DNA from: Paratinospora sagittata
Taxonomy: Eukaryota; Streptophyta; Magnoliopsida; Ranunculales; Menispermaceae
Direction of reading: 5' to 3'
Assembly (NCBI GenBank): GCA_035771175.1
Contig: CM069607.1
Location: 20,344,001-20,408,000, forward strand
Length of the DNA: 64,000 nucleotides
Part shown: positions 50,377 to 63,264 of the stretch, in pieces
Layout: the number at the start of each line of letters is the position of its first letter
Position numbering within the stretch: position 1 is the first letter of the stretch
The notes under the pieces: generated by a model
Database searches by the model: none
What the model saw: the letters and a program-made list of their open reading frames with translations, nothing else
Told to the model about the DNA's origin: nothing
Made by a program: the position numbers and the translations under genes

Positions 50377-52371
50377 TCTCGGGTGTGTGTATATCGACCT
50401 GCAATAGTCCGCTATCCGTCATTAGAGAGGATGATGCACAACACAATAGCATGCTATCCACGTCTGAGTTAGAAATCTCACATATCTAATGAGCAAAACG
50501 TGGGCCCTTTCCCTTGCTCGATTTTTCTATTCCTTGTACATTTTTGACTGGGAATCGTAACTTAAACATTCTCCACTAACACCAGGATGATTCCCATTGT
50601 GTCGCACGGGACAAACAACTTTAGATTAAAACAATGTTTTGAATTCAAATCATTTCCTACTCTTTTGCTCTTTAACCTGCAACTGGTAATTTAATAAAAC
50701 ACTCATTCTCCAATTTTCAAAGATACAACACACACGATTTTTGCAAGTTAGACTGAGCTTTCCAAAGAGTATTTCAAAAGAAGTCGTGACTCTTGCATTG
50801 CTAATAAAAGCTTCAACCTGAATCAAAATTGCAACCTATCTTGAAGACAATCTCACTGTTTTGCAAGTTCTTCATTTTATCCCTTTTGTGCTGAGATTTT
50901 CAGAAGCTATCCATCGTTTTAAACTGTGGGTATATGAAGTGTTCTCAGTAAGAGAAGACATCACCTATATTCTTTCTCCGAGTACTACAACTAATCATCA
51001 AGAACACATCAAACAATAGCTATCAAAGTCTACAAATTTTAGGCTCTAAGAACGAAGACATATCTCAATGCTAATGCATTAGTTTGATCTTAAGTGTGTA
51101 CGGCAACTTCTTGGTCAATCTCAGCACGAAAACCCTCTAAATTGCAAAGTCTTCAAAATCACTTGGATTAAAGTATTTGGTTTTCACAAAATATTTTTCG
51201 AAAGGTTGTAATCATAATTTCAATGAGTATTGAATGATTTAGAAGTGTTTTGAGACAATGGAATGGTTCTTAAGTGTTAAAATATTAATTTTTTCAAAAT
51301 CGGGTTATCCAGCAATTTGCCAAAATTTTTCAAACGGCAATAGCGCACTATCTGTGTTGATAGCGCGCTGATAGGGTTGAATAATCAAAAATATATTTTT
51401 CTTGAAAATTGCATGCAGCGCGCTATCCCTTTTGATAACTCGCTATAGAGAGCAGTTGCCGTAATCTTTCGATTTTTAATAAAATGGGCAATAGCCTGCT
51501 ATACGCCTTGATTGCACGCTATCGGAAAGTCCGAAAAACACGAGCTCTCGGGTGTGTGTATATCGACCTGCAATAGTCCGCTATCTGTCATTAGAGAGGA
51601 TGATACTCAACCCAATAGCATGCTATCCACGTCTGAGTTAGAAATCTCACATATCTATTGAGAACAACGTGGGCCCTTTCCCTTGCTCGATTTTTCTATT
51701 CTTTGTACATTTTTGACTGGGAATCGTAACTGAAACATTCTCCACTAACACCAGGATGATTCCCATTGTGTCGCACGGGACAAACAACTTTAGATTAAAA
51801 CAATGTTTTGAATTCAAATCATTTCCTACTCTTTTGCTCTTTAACCTGCAACTGATAATTTAATAAAACACTCATTCTCCAATTTTCAAAGATACAACAC
51901 ACACGATTTTTGCAAGTTAGATTGAGCTTTCCAAAGAGTATTTCAAAAGAAGAAAGTCGTGACTCTTGCATTGCTAATAAAAGCTTCAACCGGAATCAAA
52001 ATTGCAACCTATCTTGAAGACAATCTCACTGTTTTGCAAGTTCTTCATTTTATCCCTTTTGTGCTGAGATTTTCAGAAGCTATCCATCGTTTTAAACTGT
52101 GGGTATATGAAGTGTTCTCAGTAAGAGAAGACATCACCTATATTCTTTCTCCGAGTACCACAACTAATCATCAAGAACACATCAAACAATAGCTATCAAA
52201 GTCTACAAAGATTAGGCTCTAAGAACGAAGACATATCTCAATGCTAATGCATTAGTTTGATCTTAAGTGTGTACGACAACTTCTTGATCAATCTCAGCAC
52301 GAAAACCCTCTAAAATGCAAAGTCTTCAAAATCACTTGGATTAAAGTATTTGGTTTTGACAAAATATTTTT
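49977..52371. repeat. Dimer duplication, copy 2 (2,342 bp offset)
   Basis: Second copy of the near-identical segment, overlapping the first by design of a tandem duplication. The length of identity (about 2,395 bp) slightly exceeds the period, as expected when an unequal exchange adds one dimer. Confidence 0.93.
50377..51545. repeat. Monomer 44 (beta, 1,169 bp; duplicate of monomer 42)
   Basis: Matches monomer 42 throughout, including the 4 bp deletion. The only difference I find is T at 51,037. Confidence 0.93.
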
Positions 52372-52718
52372 TGAAAGGTTTTAATCATAATTTCAATGAG
52401 TTTTGAATGATTTAAAAGTGTTTTGAGACAATGGAATGGTTCTTAAGTGTTAAAATATTAATTTTTTCAAAATCGGGTTATCCAGCAATTTGCCAAAATT
52501 TTTCAAATGGCAATAGCGCACTATCTGTGTTGATAGCGCGCTGATAGAGTTGAATAATCAAAAATATTTTTTTCTTGAAAATTGCTTGCAGCGCGCTATC
52601 CCTTTTGATAACTCGCTATAGAGAGCAGTTGCCGTAATCTTTCGATTTTTAGTAAAATGGGCAATAGCCTGCTATACGCCTTGATTGCACACTATCGAAA
52701 AGTCCGAAAAACACGAGC
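51546..52718. repeat. Monomer 45 (beta, 1,173 bp; duplicate of monomer 43 to ~52,371)
   Basis: Matches monomer 43 up to 52,371, then diverges (TTTTTTGAAAGG, CAAATGGC, GATAGAGTTG, AAAATATTTTTTTC). Confidence 0.93.
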
Positions 52719-53891
52719 TCTCGGGTGTGTGTATATCGACCTGCAATAGTCCGCTATCCGTCATTAGAAAGGATGATACACAACCCAATAGCATGCTATC
52801 CAAGTCTGAGTTAGAAATCTCACATATCTAACGAGAAAAACGTGGGCCCTTTCCCTTGCTCGATTTTTCTATTCCTTGTACATTTTTGACTGGGAATCGT
52901 AACTTAAACATTCTCCACTAACGCCAGGATGATTCCCATTGTGTCGCACGGGACAAACAACTTTAGATTAAAACAATGTTTTGAATTCAAATCATTTCCT
53001 ACTCTTTTGCTGTTTAACCTGCAACTGGTAATTTAATAAAACACTCATTCTCCAATTTTCAAAGATACAACACACACGATTTTTGCAAGTTAGACTGAGC
53101 TTTTCAAAGAGTATTTCAAAAGAAGAAAGTCGTGACTCTTGCATTGCAAATAAAAGCTTCAACCTGAATCAAAATTGCAAACTGTCTTGAAGACAATCTC
53201 ACTGTTTAGCAAGTTCTTCATTTTATCCCTTTTGTGCTGAGATTTTCAGAAGCTATCCATCGTTTTAAACTGTAGGTATATGAAGTGTTCTCAGTAAGAA
53301 AACACATCACCTATATTCTTTCTCCGAGTGCTACAACTAATCATCAAGAACACATCGAATAATAGTTATCAAAGTCTACAAAGATCAGGCTCTAAGAACG
53401 AAGACATATCTCAATGCCAATGCATTAGTTTGATCTTAAGTGTGTAGGGTAACCTCTCGATCAATCTCAGCACGAAAACCCTCTAAATTGCAAAGTCTTC
53501 AAAATCATTTGGATTAAAGTATTTGGTTTTGACAAAATATTTTTCGAAAGGTTTTAATCATAATTTCAATGAGTTTTGAATGATTTAAAAGTGTTTTGAG
53601 ACAATGGAATGGTTCTTAAGTGTTAAAATATTAATTTTTTCAAAATCGGGCTATCCAGCAATTTGCCAAAATTTTTCAAACGGCAATAGCGGACTATCAG
53701 TGTTGATAGGACGCTGATAGGGTTGAATAATCAAAAATCTTTTTTTCTTGAAAATTGCCTGCAGCGCGCTATCCCTTTTGATAACTCGCTATAGAGAGCA
53801 GTTGCCGTAATCTTTCGATTTTTAGTAAAATGGGAGATATCCTGCTATACGCCTTGATTGCACGCTATCAGAAAGTCCAAAAAATACGAGC
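52719..53891. repeat. Monomer 46 (alpha, 1,173 bp)
   Basis: CATTAGAAAGG, CCAAGTCTGAG, AGTAAGAAAACAC, TCGAATAATAG, AATGGGAGATATCC, ATACGAGCTC. Confidence 0.92.
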
Positions 53892-55062
53892 TCTCGGGTG
53901 TGTGTATATCGACCTGCAATAGTCCGCTATCCGTCATTAGAGAGGATGATACACAACCCAATAGCATGCTATCCACGTCTGAGTCAGAAATCTCACATAT
54001 ATAACGAGAAAAACGTGGGCCCTTTCCCTTGCTCGATTTCTAGTCCTTGTACATTTTTGACTGGGAATCGTAACTGAAACATTCTCCACTAACACCAGGA
54101 TGATTCCCATTGTGTCGCACGGGCAAAACAACTTTAGATTAAAACAATGTTTTGAATTCAAATCATTTCCTACTCCCTTGCTCTTTAACCTGCAACTGCT
54201 AATTTAATAAAACACTCATTCTCTAATTTTCAAAGATACAACACACACGATTTTTGCAAGTTAGACTGAGCTTTCCAAAGAGTATTTCAAAAGAAGAAAG
54301 TCGTGACTCTTGCATTTCCAATAAAAGCTTCAACCTGAATCAAAATTGCAAACTGTCTTGAAGGCAATCTCACTGTTTAGCAAGTTCTTCATTTTATCTC
54401 TTTTGTGCTGAGATTTTCAGAAGCTATCCATCGTTTTAAACTGTGGGTATATGAAGTGTTCTCAGAAAGAGAACACATCATCTATATTCTTTCTACGAGT
54501 CCTACAACTAATCATCAAGAACACATCAAAAAATAGCTATCAAAGTCTACAAAGATTAGGCTCTAAGAACGACGACATATCTCAATGCTAATGCATTAGT
54601 TTGATCTTAAGTGTGTAGGGTAACCTCTCGATCAATCTCAGCACGAAAACCCTCTAAATTGCAAAGTCTTCAAAATCACTTGGATTAAAGTATTTGGTTT
54701 TGACAAAATATTTTTCGAAAGGTTTTAATCATAATTTCAATGAGTTTTGAATGATTTAAAAGTATTTTAAGACAAGGGAATGGTTCTTAAGTGTTAAAAT
54801 ATTAATTTTTTCAAAATCGAGCTATCCAGCAATTTGCCAAAATTTTTCAAACGGCAATAGCGCACTATCAGTGTTGATAGCACGCTGATAGGGTTGAATA
54901 ATCAAAAATCTTTTTTTCTTGAAAATTGCCTGCAGCGCGCTATCCCTTCTGATAACTCGCTATAGAGAGCAGTTGTCGTAATCTTTCGATTTTTAGTAAA
55001 ATGGGCAATAGCCTGCTATACGCCTTGATTGGACGCTATCGGAAAGTCCGAAAAACACGAGC
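53892..55062. repeat. Monomer 47 (alpha with CTGTGGG, 1,171 bp)
   Basis: GAGTCAGAAATC, GATTTCTAGTCC, GAAGGCAATC, CTCAGAAAGAG, CCCTTCTGATAAC, GATTGGACGC. Confidence 0.92.
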
Positions 55063-56235
55063 TCTCGGGTGTGTGTATATCGACCTGCAATAGTCCGCTA
55101 TCCGTCATTAGAGAGGATGACACACAACCCAATAGAATGCTATCCACGTCTGAGTTAGAAATCTCACATATCTAACGAGAAAAACGTGGGCCCTTTCCCT
55201 TACTCGATTTCTCTATTCCTTGTACATTTTTGACTGGGAATCGTAACGGAAACATTCTCCACTAACACCAGGACGATTCCCATTGTGTCGCACGGGCCAA
55301 ACAACTTTAGATTAAAACAATGTTTTGAATTCAAATCATTTCCTACTCTTTTGCTCTTTAACTTGCAACTGGTAATTTAATAAAACACACATTCTCTAAT
55401 TTTCCAAAATACAACACACACGATTTTTGCAAGTTAGACTGAGCTTTCGAAAGAGTATTTCAAAAGAAGAAAGTCGTGACTCTTGCATTGCTAATAAAAG
55501 CTTCAACCTGAATCAAAATTGCAACCTATCTTGAAGACAATCTCACTGTTTAGCAAGTTCTTCATTTTATCCCTTTTGTGCTGAGATTTTCAGAAGCTAT
55601 CCATTGTTTTAAACTGTGGGTATATGAAGTGTTCTCAGTAAGAGAAGACATCACCTATATTCTTTCTCCGAGTACTACAACTAATCATCAAGAACACATC
55701 AAACAATAACTATCAAAGTCTACAAAGATTAGGCTCTAAGAACGAAGACATATCTCAATGCTAATGCATTAGTTTGATCTTAAGTGTGTACGGCAACTTC
55801 TTGATCAATCTCAGCACGAAAACCCTCTAAATTGCAAAGCCTTCAAAATCACTTGGATTAAAGTATTTGGTTTTCACAAAATATTTTTCGAAAGGTTTTA
55901 ATCATAATTTCAATGAGTTTTGAATGATTTAAAAGTGTTTTGAGACAATGGAATGGTTCTTAAGTGTTAAAATATTAATTTTTTCAAAATCGGGTTATCC
56001 AGCAATTTGCCAAAATTTTTCAAACGGCAATAGCGCACTATCTGTGTTGATAGCACGCTGATAGGGTTGAATAATCAAAAATATATTTTTCTTGAAAATT
56101 GCTTGCAGCGCGCTATCCCTTTTGATAACTCGCTATAGAGAGCAGTTGCCGTAATCTTTCAATTTTTAGTAAAATGGGCAATAGCCTGCTATACGCCTTG
56201 ATTGCACGCTATCGGAAAGTCCGAAAAACACGAGC
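55063..56235. repeat. Monomer 48 (beta body, 1,173 bp)
   Basis: GATGACACAC, AATAGAATGC, GTAACGGAAAC, CAGGACGATTCCC, GGGCCAAAC. Beta middle with TGTACGGCAAC. Confidence 0.92.
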
Positions 56236-57407
56236 TCTCGGGTGTGTGTATATCGACCTGCAATAGTCCGTTATCCGTCATTAGAGAGGATGATACACAA
56301 CCCAATAGCATGCTATCCACGTCTGAGTTAGAAATCTCACATATCTAACGAGAAAAACGTGGGCCCTTTCCCTTGCTCGATTTTTCTATTCCTTGTACAT
56401 TTTTGACTGGGAATCGTAACTGAAACATTCTCCACCTACACCAGGATGATTCCCATTGTGTCGCACGGGCAAAACAACTTTAGATTAAAACAATATTTTA
56501 ATTCAAATCATTTCCTACTCCCTTGCTCTTTAACCTGCAACTGCTAATTTAATAAAACACTCATTCTCTAATTTTCAAAGATACAACACGCACGATTTTT
56601 GTAAGTTAGACTGAGCTTTCCAAAGAGTATTTCAAAAGAAGAAAGTCGTGACTCTTGCATTGCCAATAAAAGCTTCAACCTGAATCAAAATTGCAAACTG
56701 TCTTGAAGACAATCTCACTGTTTAGCAAGTTCTTCATTTTATCCCTTTTGTGCTGAGATTTTCAGAAGCTATCCATCGTTTTAAACTGTAGGTATATGAA
56801 GTGTTCTCAGTAAGAAAACACATCACCTATATTCTTTCTCCGAGTGCTACAAGTAATCATCAAGAACACATCAAACAGTAGTTATCATAATCTACGAAGA
56901 TCAGGCTCTAAGAACGAAGACATATCTCAATGCTAATGCATTAGTTTGATCTTAAGTGTGTAGGGTAACCTCTCGATCAATCTCAGCACGAAAACCCTCT
57001 AAATTGCAAAGTCTTCAAAATCATTTGGATTAAAGTATTTGGTTTTGACAAAATATTTTTCGAAAGGTTTTAATCATAATTTCAATGAGTTTTGAATGAT
57101 TTAAAAGTGTTTTGAGACAATGGAATGGTTCTTAAGAGTTAAAATATTAATTTTTTCAAAATCGGGCTATCCAGCAATTTGCCAAAATTTTTCAAACGGC
57201 AATAGCGCACTATCAGTGTTGATAGCACGCTGATAGGTTTGAATAATCAAAAATCTTTTTTTCTTGAAAATTGCCTGCAGCGCGCTATCCCTTTTGATAA
57301 CTCGCTATAGAGAGCAGTTGCCGTAATCTTTCGATTTTTAGTAAAATGGGAGATAGCCTGGTATGCGGCTTGATTGCACGCTATCGGAAAATCCGAAAAA
57401 CACGAGC
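56236..57407. repeat. Monomer 49 (alpha, 1,172 bp)
   Basis: CACCTACACC, AATATTTTAATTC (EcoRI palindrome lost), AGTAAGAAAACAC, AACAGTAGTTATC, AATGGGAGATAGCC. Confidence 0.92.
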
Positions 57408-58578
57408 TCTTGGGTGTGTGTATATCGACCTGCAATAGTCCGCTATCCGTCATTAGAGAGGATGATACACAACCCAATAGCATGCTATCCACGTCTGAGT
57501 TAGAAATCTCACATATCTAACGAGAAAAACGTGGGCCCTTTCCCTTGCTCGATTTCTATTCCTTCTACATTTTTGACTGGGAATCGTAACTGAAACATTC
57601 TCCACTAACACCAGGATGATTCCCATTGTATCGCACGGGCAAAACAACTTTAGATTAAAACAATGTTTTGAATTCAAATTATTTCCTACTCCCATGCTCT
57701 TTAACCTGCAACTGCTAATTTAATAAAACACCCATTCTCTAATTTTCAAAGATACAACACACACGATTTTTGCAAGTTAGACTGAGCTTTCCAAAGAGTA
57801 TTTCAAAAGAAGAAAGTCGTGACTCTTGCATTGCCAATAAAAGCTTCAACCTGAATCAAAATTGCAAACTGTCTTGAAGGCAATCTCACTGTTTAGCAAG
57901 TTTTTCATTTTATCCCTTTTGTGCTGAGATTTTCAGAAGCTTTCCATCGTTTTAAACTGTGGGTATATGAAGTGTTCTCAGTAAGAGAACACATCACCTA
58001 TACTCTTTCTTCGAGTTTTACAACTAATCATCAAGAACACATCAAACAATAGCTATCAAAGTCTACAAAGATTAGGCTCTAAGAACGAAGACATATCTCA
58101 ATGCTAATGCATTAGTTTGATCTTAGGTGTGTAGGGTAACCTCTCGATCAATCTCAGCACGAAAACCCTCTAAATTGGAAAGTCTTCAAAATCACTTGGA
58201 TTAAAGTATTTGGTTTTGACAAAATATTTTTCGAAAGGTTTTAATCATAATTTCAATGAGTTTTGAATGATTTAAAAGTGTTTTGAGACAATGGAATGGT
58301 TCTTAAGTGTTAAAATATTAATTTTTTCAAAATAGAGCTATCAAGCAATTTGCCAAAATTTTTCAAACGGCAATAGCGCCCTATCTCTGTTGATGGCACG
58401 CTGATAGGGTTGAATAATCAAAAATCTTTTTTTCTTGAAAATTGCCTGCAGCGCGCTATCCCTTCTGATAACTCGCTATAGAGAGCAGTTGTCGTAATCT
58501 TTCGATTTTTAGTAAAATTGGCAATAGCCTGCTATACGCCTTGATTGCACGCTATCGGAAAGTCCAAAAAACACGAGC
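57408..58578. repeat. Monomer 50 (1,171 bp)
   Basis: CTCTTGGGTG, GATTTCTATTCCTTCTAC, GAAGGCAATC, GAGTTTTACAAC, CCCTTCTGATAAC. Confidence 0.92.
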
Positions 58579-59750
58579 TCTCGGGTGTGTGTATATCGAC
58601 CTGCAATAGTCCGCTATCCGTCATTAGAGAGGATGATACACAACCAAATAACATGCTATCCACGTCTGAATTAGAAATCTCACATATCTAACGAGAAAAA
58701 CGTGGGCCCTTTCCCTTGCTCGATTTTTCTATTCCTTGTACATTTTTGACTGGGAATCGTAACAGAAACATTCTCCACTAACACCAGGATGATTCCCATT
58801 GTGTCGCACAGGCCAAACAACTTTAGATTAAAACAATGTTTTGAATTCAAATCGTTTCCTACTCTTTTGCTCTTTAACCTGCAACTGGTAATTTAATAAA
58901 ACACTCATTCTCTAATTTTGAAAGATACAACACACACGATTTTTGCAAGTTAGACTAAGCTTTCCAAAAAGTATTTCAAAAGAAGAAAGTCGTGATTCTT
59001 GCATTGCCAATAACAGCTTCGACCTGAATCAAAATTGCAAACTTTCTTGAAGATAACCTCAATCTTTAGCAAGTTCTTCATTTTATCCCTTTTGTGCTGA
59101 GATTTTCAGAAGGTATCCATCGTTTCACACTGTAGGTATATGAAGTGTTCTCAGTAAGAGAACACATCACCTATATTTTTTCTCTGTGTGCTACAACTAA
59201 TCATCAAGAACACATCAAACAAAAGTTATGAAAGTCTACAAAGATCAGGCTCTAAGAACGAAGACATATCTCAATGCTAATGCTTTAGTTTGATCTTAGG
59301 TGTGTAGGGTAACCTCTCGATCAATCTCAGCACGAAAACTCTCTAAATTGCAAAGTCTTCAAAATCACTTGGATTTAGTATTCGATTTTGACAAAATATT
59401 TTTCGAAAGGTTTTAATCGTAATTTCAATGAGTTTTGAATGATTTAAAAGTGTTTTGAGACAATGGAATGGTTCTTAAGTGTTAAAATATTAATTTTTTC
59501 AAAATCGAGCTATCCAACAATTTGCCAAAATTTTTCAAACGGCAATAGCGCACTATCAGTGTTGATAGCACGCTGATAAGGTTGAATATTCAAAAATCTT
59601 TTTTTCTTGAAAATTGCCTGCAGCGCGCTATCCCTTTTGATAACTCGCTATAGAGAGCAGTTGTCGTACTCTTTCGATTTTTAGTAAAATGGGCAATAGC
59701 TTGCTATACGCCTTGATTGCACGCTATCGGAAAGTCCGAAAAACACGAGC
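58579..59750. repeat. Monomer 51 (chimera of domain VI and VII, 1,172 bp)
   Basis: First ~340 bp follow monomer 48 (GTAACAGAAAC, GGCCAAAC, CTGGTAATTT). From about 58,950 it follows domain VII (AGACTAAGCTTTCC, AACAGCTTCGACC). Confidence 0.92.
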
Positions 59751-60920
59751 TCTCGGGTGTGTGTATATCGACCTGCAATAGTCCGCTATCCGTCATTAGA
59801 GAGGATGATACACAACCCAATAGCATGCTACCCACGTCTGAGTAAGAAATCTCACACATCTAACGAGAAAAACGTGGGCCCTTTCCCTTGCTCGATTTCT
59901 ATTCCTTCTACATTTTTGACTGGTAATCGTAACTGAAACATTCTCCACTAACCCCAGGATGATTCCCATTGTATCGCACGGGCAAAACAACTTTAGATTA
60001 AAACAATGTTTTGAATTCAAATCATTTCCTACTCCCTTGCTCTTTAACCTGCAACTACTAACTTAATAAAATGCTCATTCTCTAATTTTCAAAGATACAA
60101 CACACACGATTTTTGCAAGTTAGACTAAGCTTTCCAAAAAGTATTTCAAAAGAAGAAAGTCGTGATTCTTGCATTGCCAATAACAGCTTCGACCTGAATC
60201 AAAATTGCTAACTGTCTTGAATATAACCTCAATCTTTAGCAAGTTCTTCATTTTATGCCTTTTGTGCTGAGATTTTCAGAAGCTATCCATCGTTTCACAC
60301 TGTAGGTATATGAAGTGTTCTCAGCAAGAGAACACATCACCTATATTCTTTCTCTGTGTGCTACAACTAATCATCAAGAACACATCAAACAATAGCTATG
60401 AAAGTCTACAAAGATCAGGCTCTAAGAACGAAGACATATCTCAATGCTAATGCATTAGTTTGATCTTAGGTGTGTAGGGTAACCTCTTGATCAATCTCAG
60501 CACGAAAACTCTCTAAATTGCAAAGTCTTCAAAATCACTTGGATTTAGTATTCGATTTTGACAAAATATTTTTCGAAAGGTTTTAATCGTAATTTTAACG
60601 AGTTTTGAATGATTTAAAAGTGTTTTGAGACAATGGAATGGTTTTTAATTGTTAAAATATTAATTTTTTCAAAATCGAGCTATCCAGCAATTTGCCAAAA
60701 TTTTTCAAACGGCAATAGCGCATTATCTGTGTTGACAACGCGCTGATAGGGTTGAATAATCAAAAAAATATTTTTCTTGAAAATTGCTTGCAGCGCGCTA
60801 TCCCCTTTGATAACTCGCTATACAGAGCAGTTGCCGTAATCTTTCGATTTTTAGTAAAATGGGCAATAGCCTGCTATACGCCTTGATTGCACGCTATCGG
60901 AAAGTCCGAAAAACACGAGC
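59751..60920. repeat. Monomer 52 (domain VII, 1,170 bp)
   Basis: GCTACCCACG, GAGTAAGAAATC, GATTTCTATTCC, TGGTAATCG, GCTAACTGTCTTGAATATAACC word set, TCAGCAAGAG. Tail GTTGACAACGCGC. Confidence 0.92.
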
Positions 60921-62092
60921 TCTCGGGTGTGTGTATATCGACCTGCAATAGTCCGCTATCCGTCATTAGAGAGGATGATACACAACCCAATAGCATGCTA
61001 CCCACGTCTGAATTAGAAATCCCACATATCTAACGAGAAAAACGTGGGCCCTTTCCCTTGCTCGATTTTTCTATTCCTTGTACATTTTTGACGGGGAATC
61101 GTAACTGAAACATTCTCCACTAACACCAGGATGATTCCCATTGTGTCGCACAAGCAAAACAACTTTACATTAAAACAATGTTTTGAATTCAAATCATTTC
61201 CTACTCTCTTGCTCTTTAACCTACAACTGCTAACTTAATAAAACGCCCATTCTCTAATTTTCAAAGATACAACACACACGATTTTTGCAAGTTAGACTAA
61301 GCTTTCCAAAAAGTATTTCATAAGAAGAAAGTCGTGATTCTTGCATTGCCAATAACAGCTTCGACCTGAATCAAAATTGCAAACTATCTTGAAGATAACC
61401 TCAATCTTTAGCAAGTTCTTCATTTTATCCCTCTTGGGCTGAGATTTTCAGAAGCTATCCATCGTTTTACACTGTAGGTATATGAAGTGTTCTCAGTAAG
61501 AGAACACATCACCTATATTCTTTCTCTGTGTGCTACAACTAATTATCAAGAACACATCAAACAATAGCTATCAAAGTCTACAAAGATCAGGCTCTAAGAA
61601 CGAAGACATATCTCAATGCTAATGCATTAGTTTGATCTTAAGTGTGTAGAGTAACCTCTCGGTCAATCTCAACACAAAAACTCTCTAAATTGCAAAGTCT
61701 TCAAAATCACTTGAATTTAGTATTCGATTTTGACAAAATATTTTTCGAAAGATTTTAATCGTTATTTCAATGAGTTTTGAATGATTTAAAAGTGTTTTGA
61801 GACAATGGAATGGTTCTTAAGTGTTAAAATATTAATTTTTTCAAAATCGAGCAATCCAGCAATTTGCCAAAATTTTTCAAACGGCAATAGCGCACTATCT
61901 GCGTTGACAACGCGCTGATAGGGTTGAATAATCAAAAAAATATTTTTCTTGAAAATTGCTTGCAGCGCGCTATCCCCTTTGATAACTCGCTATACAGAGC
62001 AGTTGCCGTAATCTTTCGATTTTTAGTAAAATGGGCAATAGCCTGCTATACGCCTGGATTGCACGCTATCGGAAAGTCCAAAAAACACGAGC
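60921..62092. repeat. Monomer 53 (domain VII, 1,172 bp)
   Basis: GACGGGGAATCG, CACAAGCAAAAC, TTTACATTAAAAC, CTATTTGC-free hairpin variant CTATCTGCGTTGACAACGC. Confidence 0.9.
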
Positions 62093-63264
62093 TCTCGGGT
62101 GTGTGTATATCGACCTGCAGTAGTCCGCTATCCGTCATTAGAGAGGATGATACACAACCCAATAGCATGCTACCCACGTCTGAGTTAGAAATCTCACATA
62201 TCTAACGAGAAAAACGTGGGCCGTTTCCCTTGCTCGATTTTTCTATTCCTTGTACATTTTTGACGGGGAATCGTAACTGAAACATTCTCCACTAACACCA
62301 GGATGATTCCCATTGTGTCGCACGGGCAAAACAACTTTACATTAAAACAATGTTTTGAATTCAAATCATTTCCTACTCTCTTGCTCTTTAACCTACAACT
62401 GCTAATTTAATAAAACGCTCATTCTCTAATTTTCAAAGATACAACACACACGATTTTTGCAAGTTAGACTAAGCTTTCCAAAAAGTATTTCAAAAGAAGA
62501 AAGTCGTGATTCTTGCATTGCCAATAACAGCTTCGACCTGAATCAAAATTGCAAACTTTCTTGAAGATAACCTCAATCTTTAGCAAGTTCTTCATTTTAT
62601 CCCTTTTGTGCTGAGATTTTCAGAAGGTATCCATCGTTTCACACTGTAGGTATATGAAGTGTTCTCAGTAAGAGAACACATCACCTATATTTTTTCTCTG
62701 TGTGCTACAACTAATCATCAAGAACACATCAAACAATAGTTATGAAAGTCTACAAAGATCAGGCTCTAAGAACGAAGACATATCTCAATGCTAATGCATT
62801 AGTTTGATTTTAGGTGTGTAGGGTAACCTCTCGATCAATCTCAGCACGAAAACTCTCTAAATTGCAAAGTCTTCAAAATCACTTGGATTTAGTATTCGAT
62901 TTTGACAAAATATTTTTCGAAAGGTTTTAATCGTAATTTCAATGAGTTTTGAATGATTTAAAAGTGTTTTGAGACAATGGAATGGTTCTTAAGTGTTAAA
63001 ATATTAATTTTTTCAAAATCGAGCTATCCAGCAATTTGCCAAAATTTTTCAAACGGCAATAGCGCACTATCAGTGTTGATAGCACGCTGATAAGGTTGAA
63101 TATTCAAAAATCTTTTTTTCTTGAAAATTGCCTGCAGCGCGCTATCCCTTTTGATAACTCGCTATAGAGAGCAGTTGTCGTACACTTTCGATTTTTAGTA
63201 AAATGGGCAATAGCTTGCTATACGCCTTGATTGCACGCTATCGGAAAGTCCGAAAAACACGAGC
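62093..63264. repeat. Monomer 54 (domain VII, 1,172 bp)
   Basis: First part like monomer 53 (GACGGGGAATCG, TTTACATTAAAAC). From mid-monomer like monomer 51 (GAAGGTATCC, TTTTTTCTCTGTG, GATAAGGTTGAATATTC). Confidence 0.92.

Larger units (their letters stand above)
44517..52718. repeat. Domain V: mostly beta monomers 39-45, with recent dimer duplication
   Basis: Beta variants dominate (CTGTGGG, GAGTACTAC, GGTTATCC, GATAGCGCGC), and most copies have TGTGTACGGCAAC or TGTGTACGACAAC. Monomers 42-43 and 44-45 are almost identical at a 2,342 bp offset. Confidence 0.87.
52719..58920. repeat. Domain VI: trimeric HOR of ~3,516 bp (monomers 46-48 / 49-51)
   Basis: Monomers 46 and 49 share AGTAAGAAAACAC, a TAGTTATCA-type word and AATGGGAGATA. 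Monomers 47 and 50 share the 2 bp-shorter GATTTCTA and GAAGGCAATC, and both end with CCCTTCTGATAAC. Monomers 48 and 51 share a substituted CGTAAC(G/A)GAAAC and GGCCAAAC. Offsets of starts are 3,517, 3,516 and 3,516 bp. Confidence 0.85.

Noticed and set aside
61924..62205. 93-codon plus-strand open frame across the monomer 53/54 junction
   Set aside because: Opens only because of local point changes. It spans the junction hairpin and GCTATC words, with no protein-like features.
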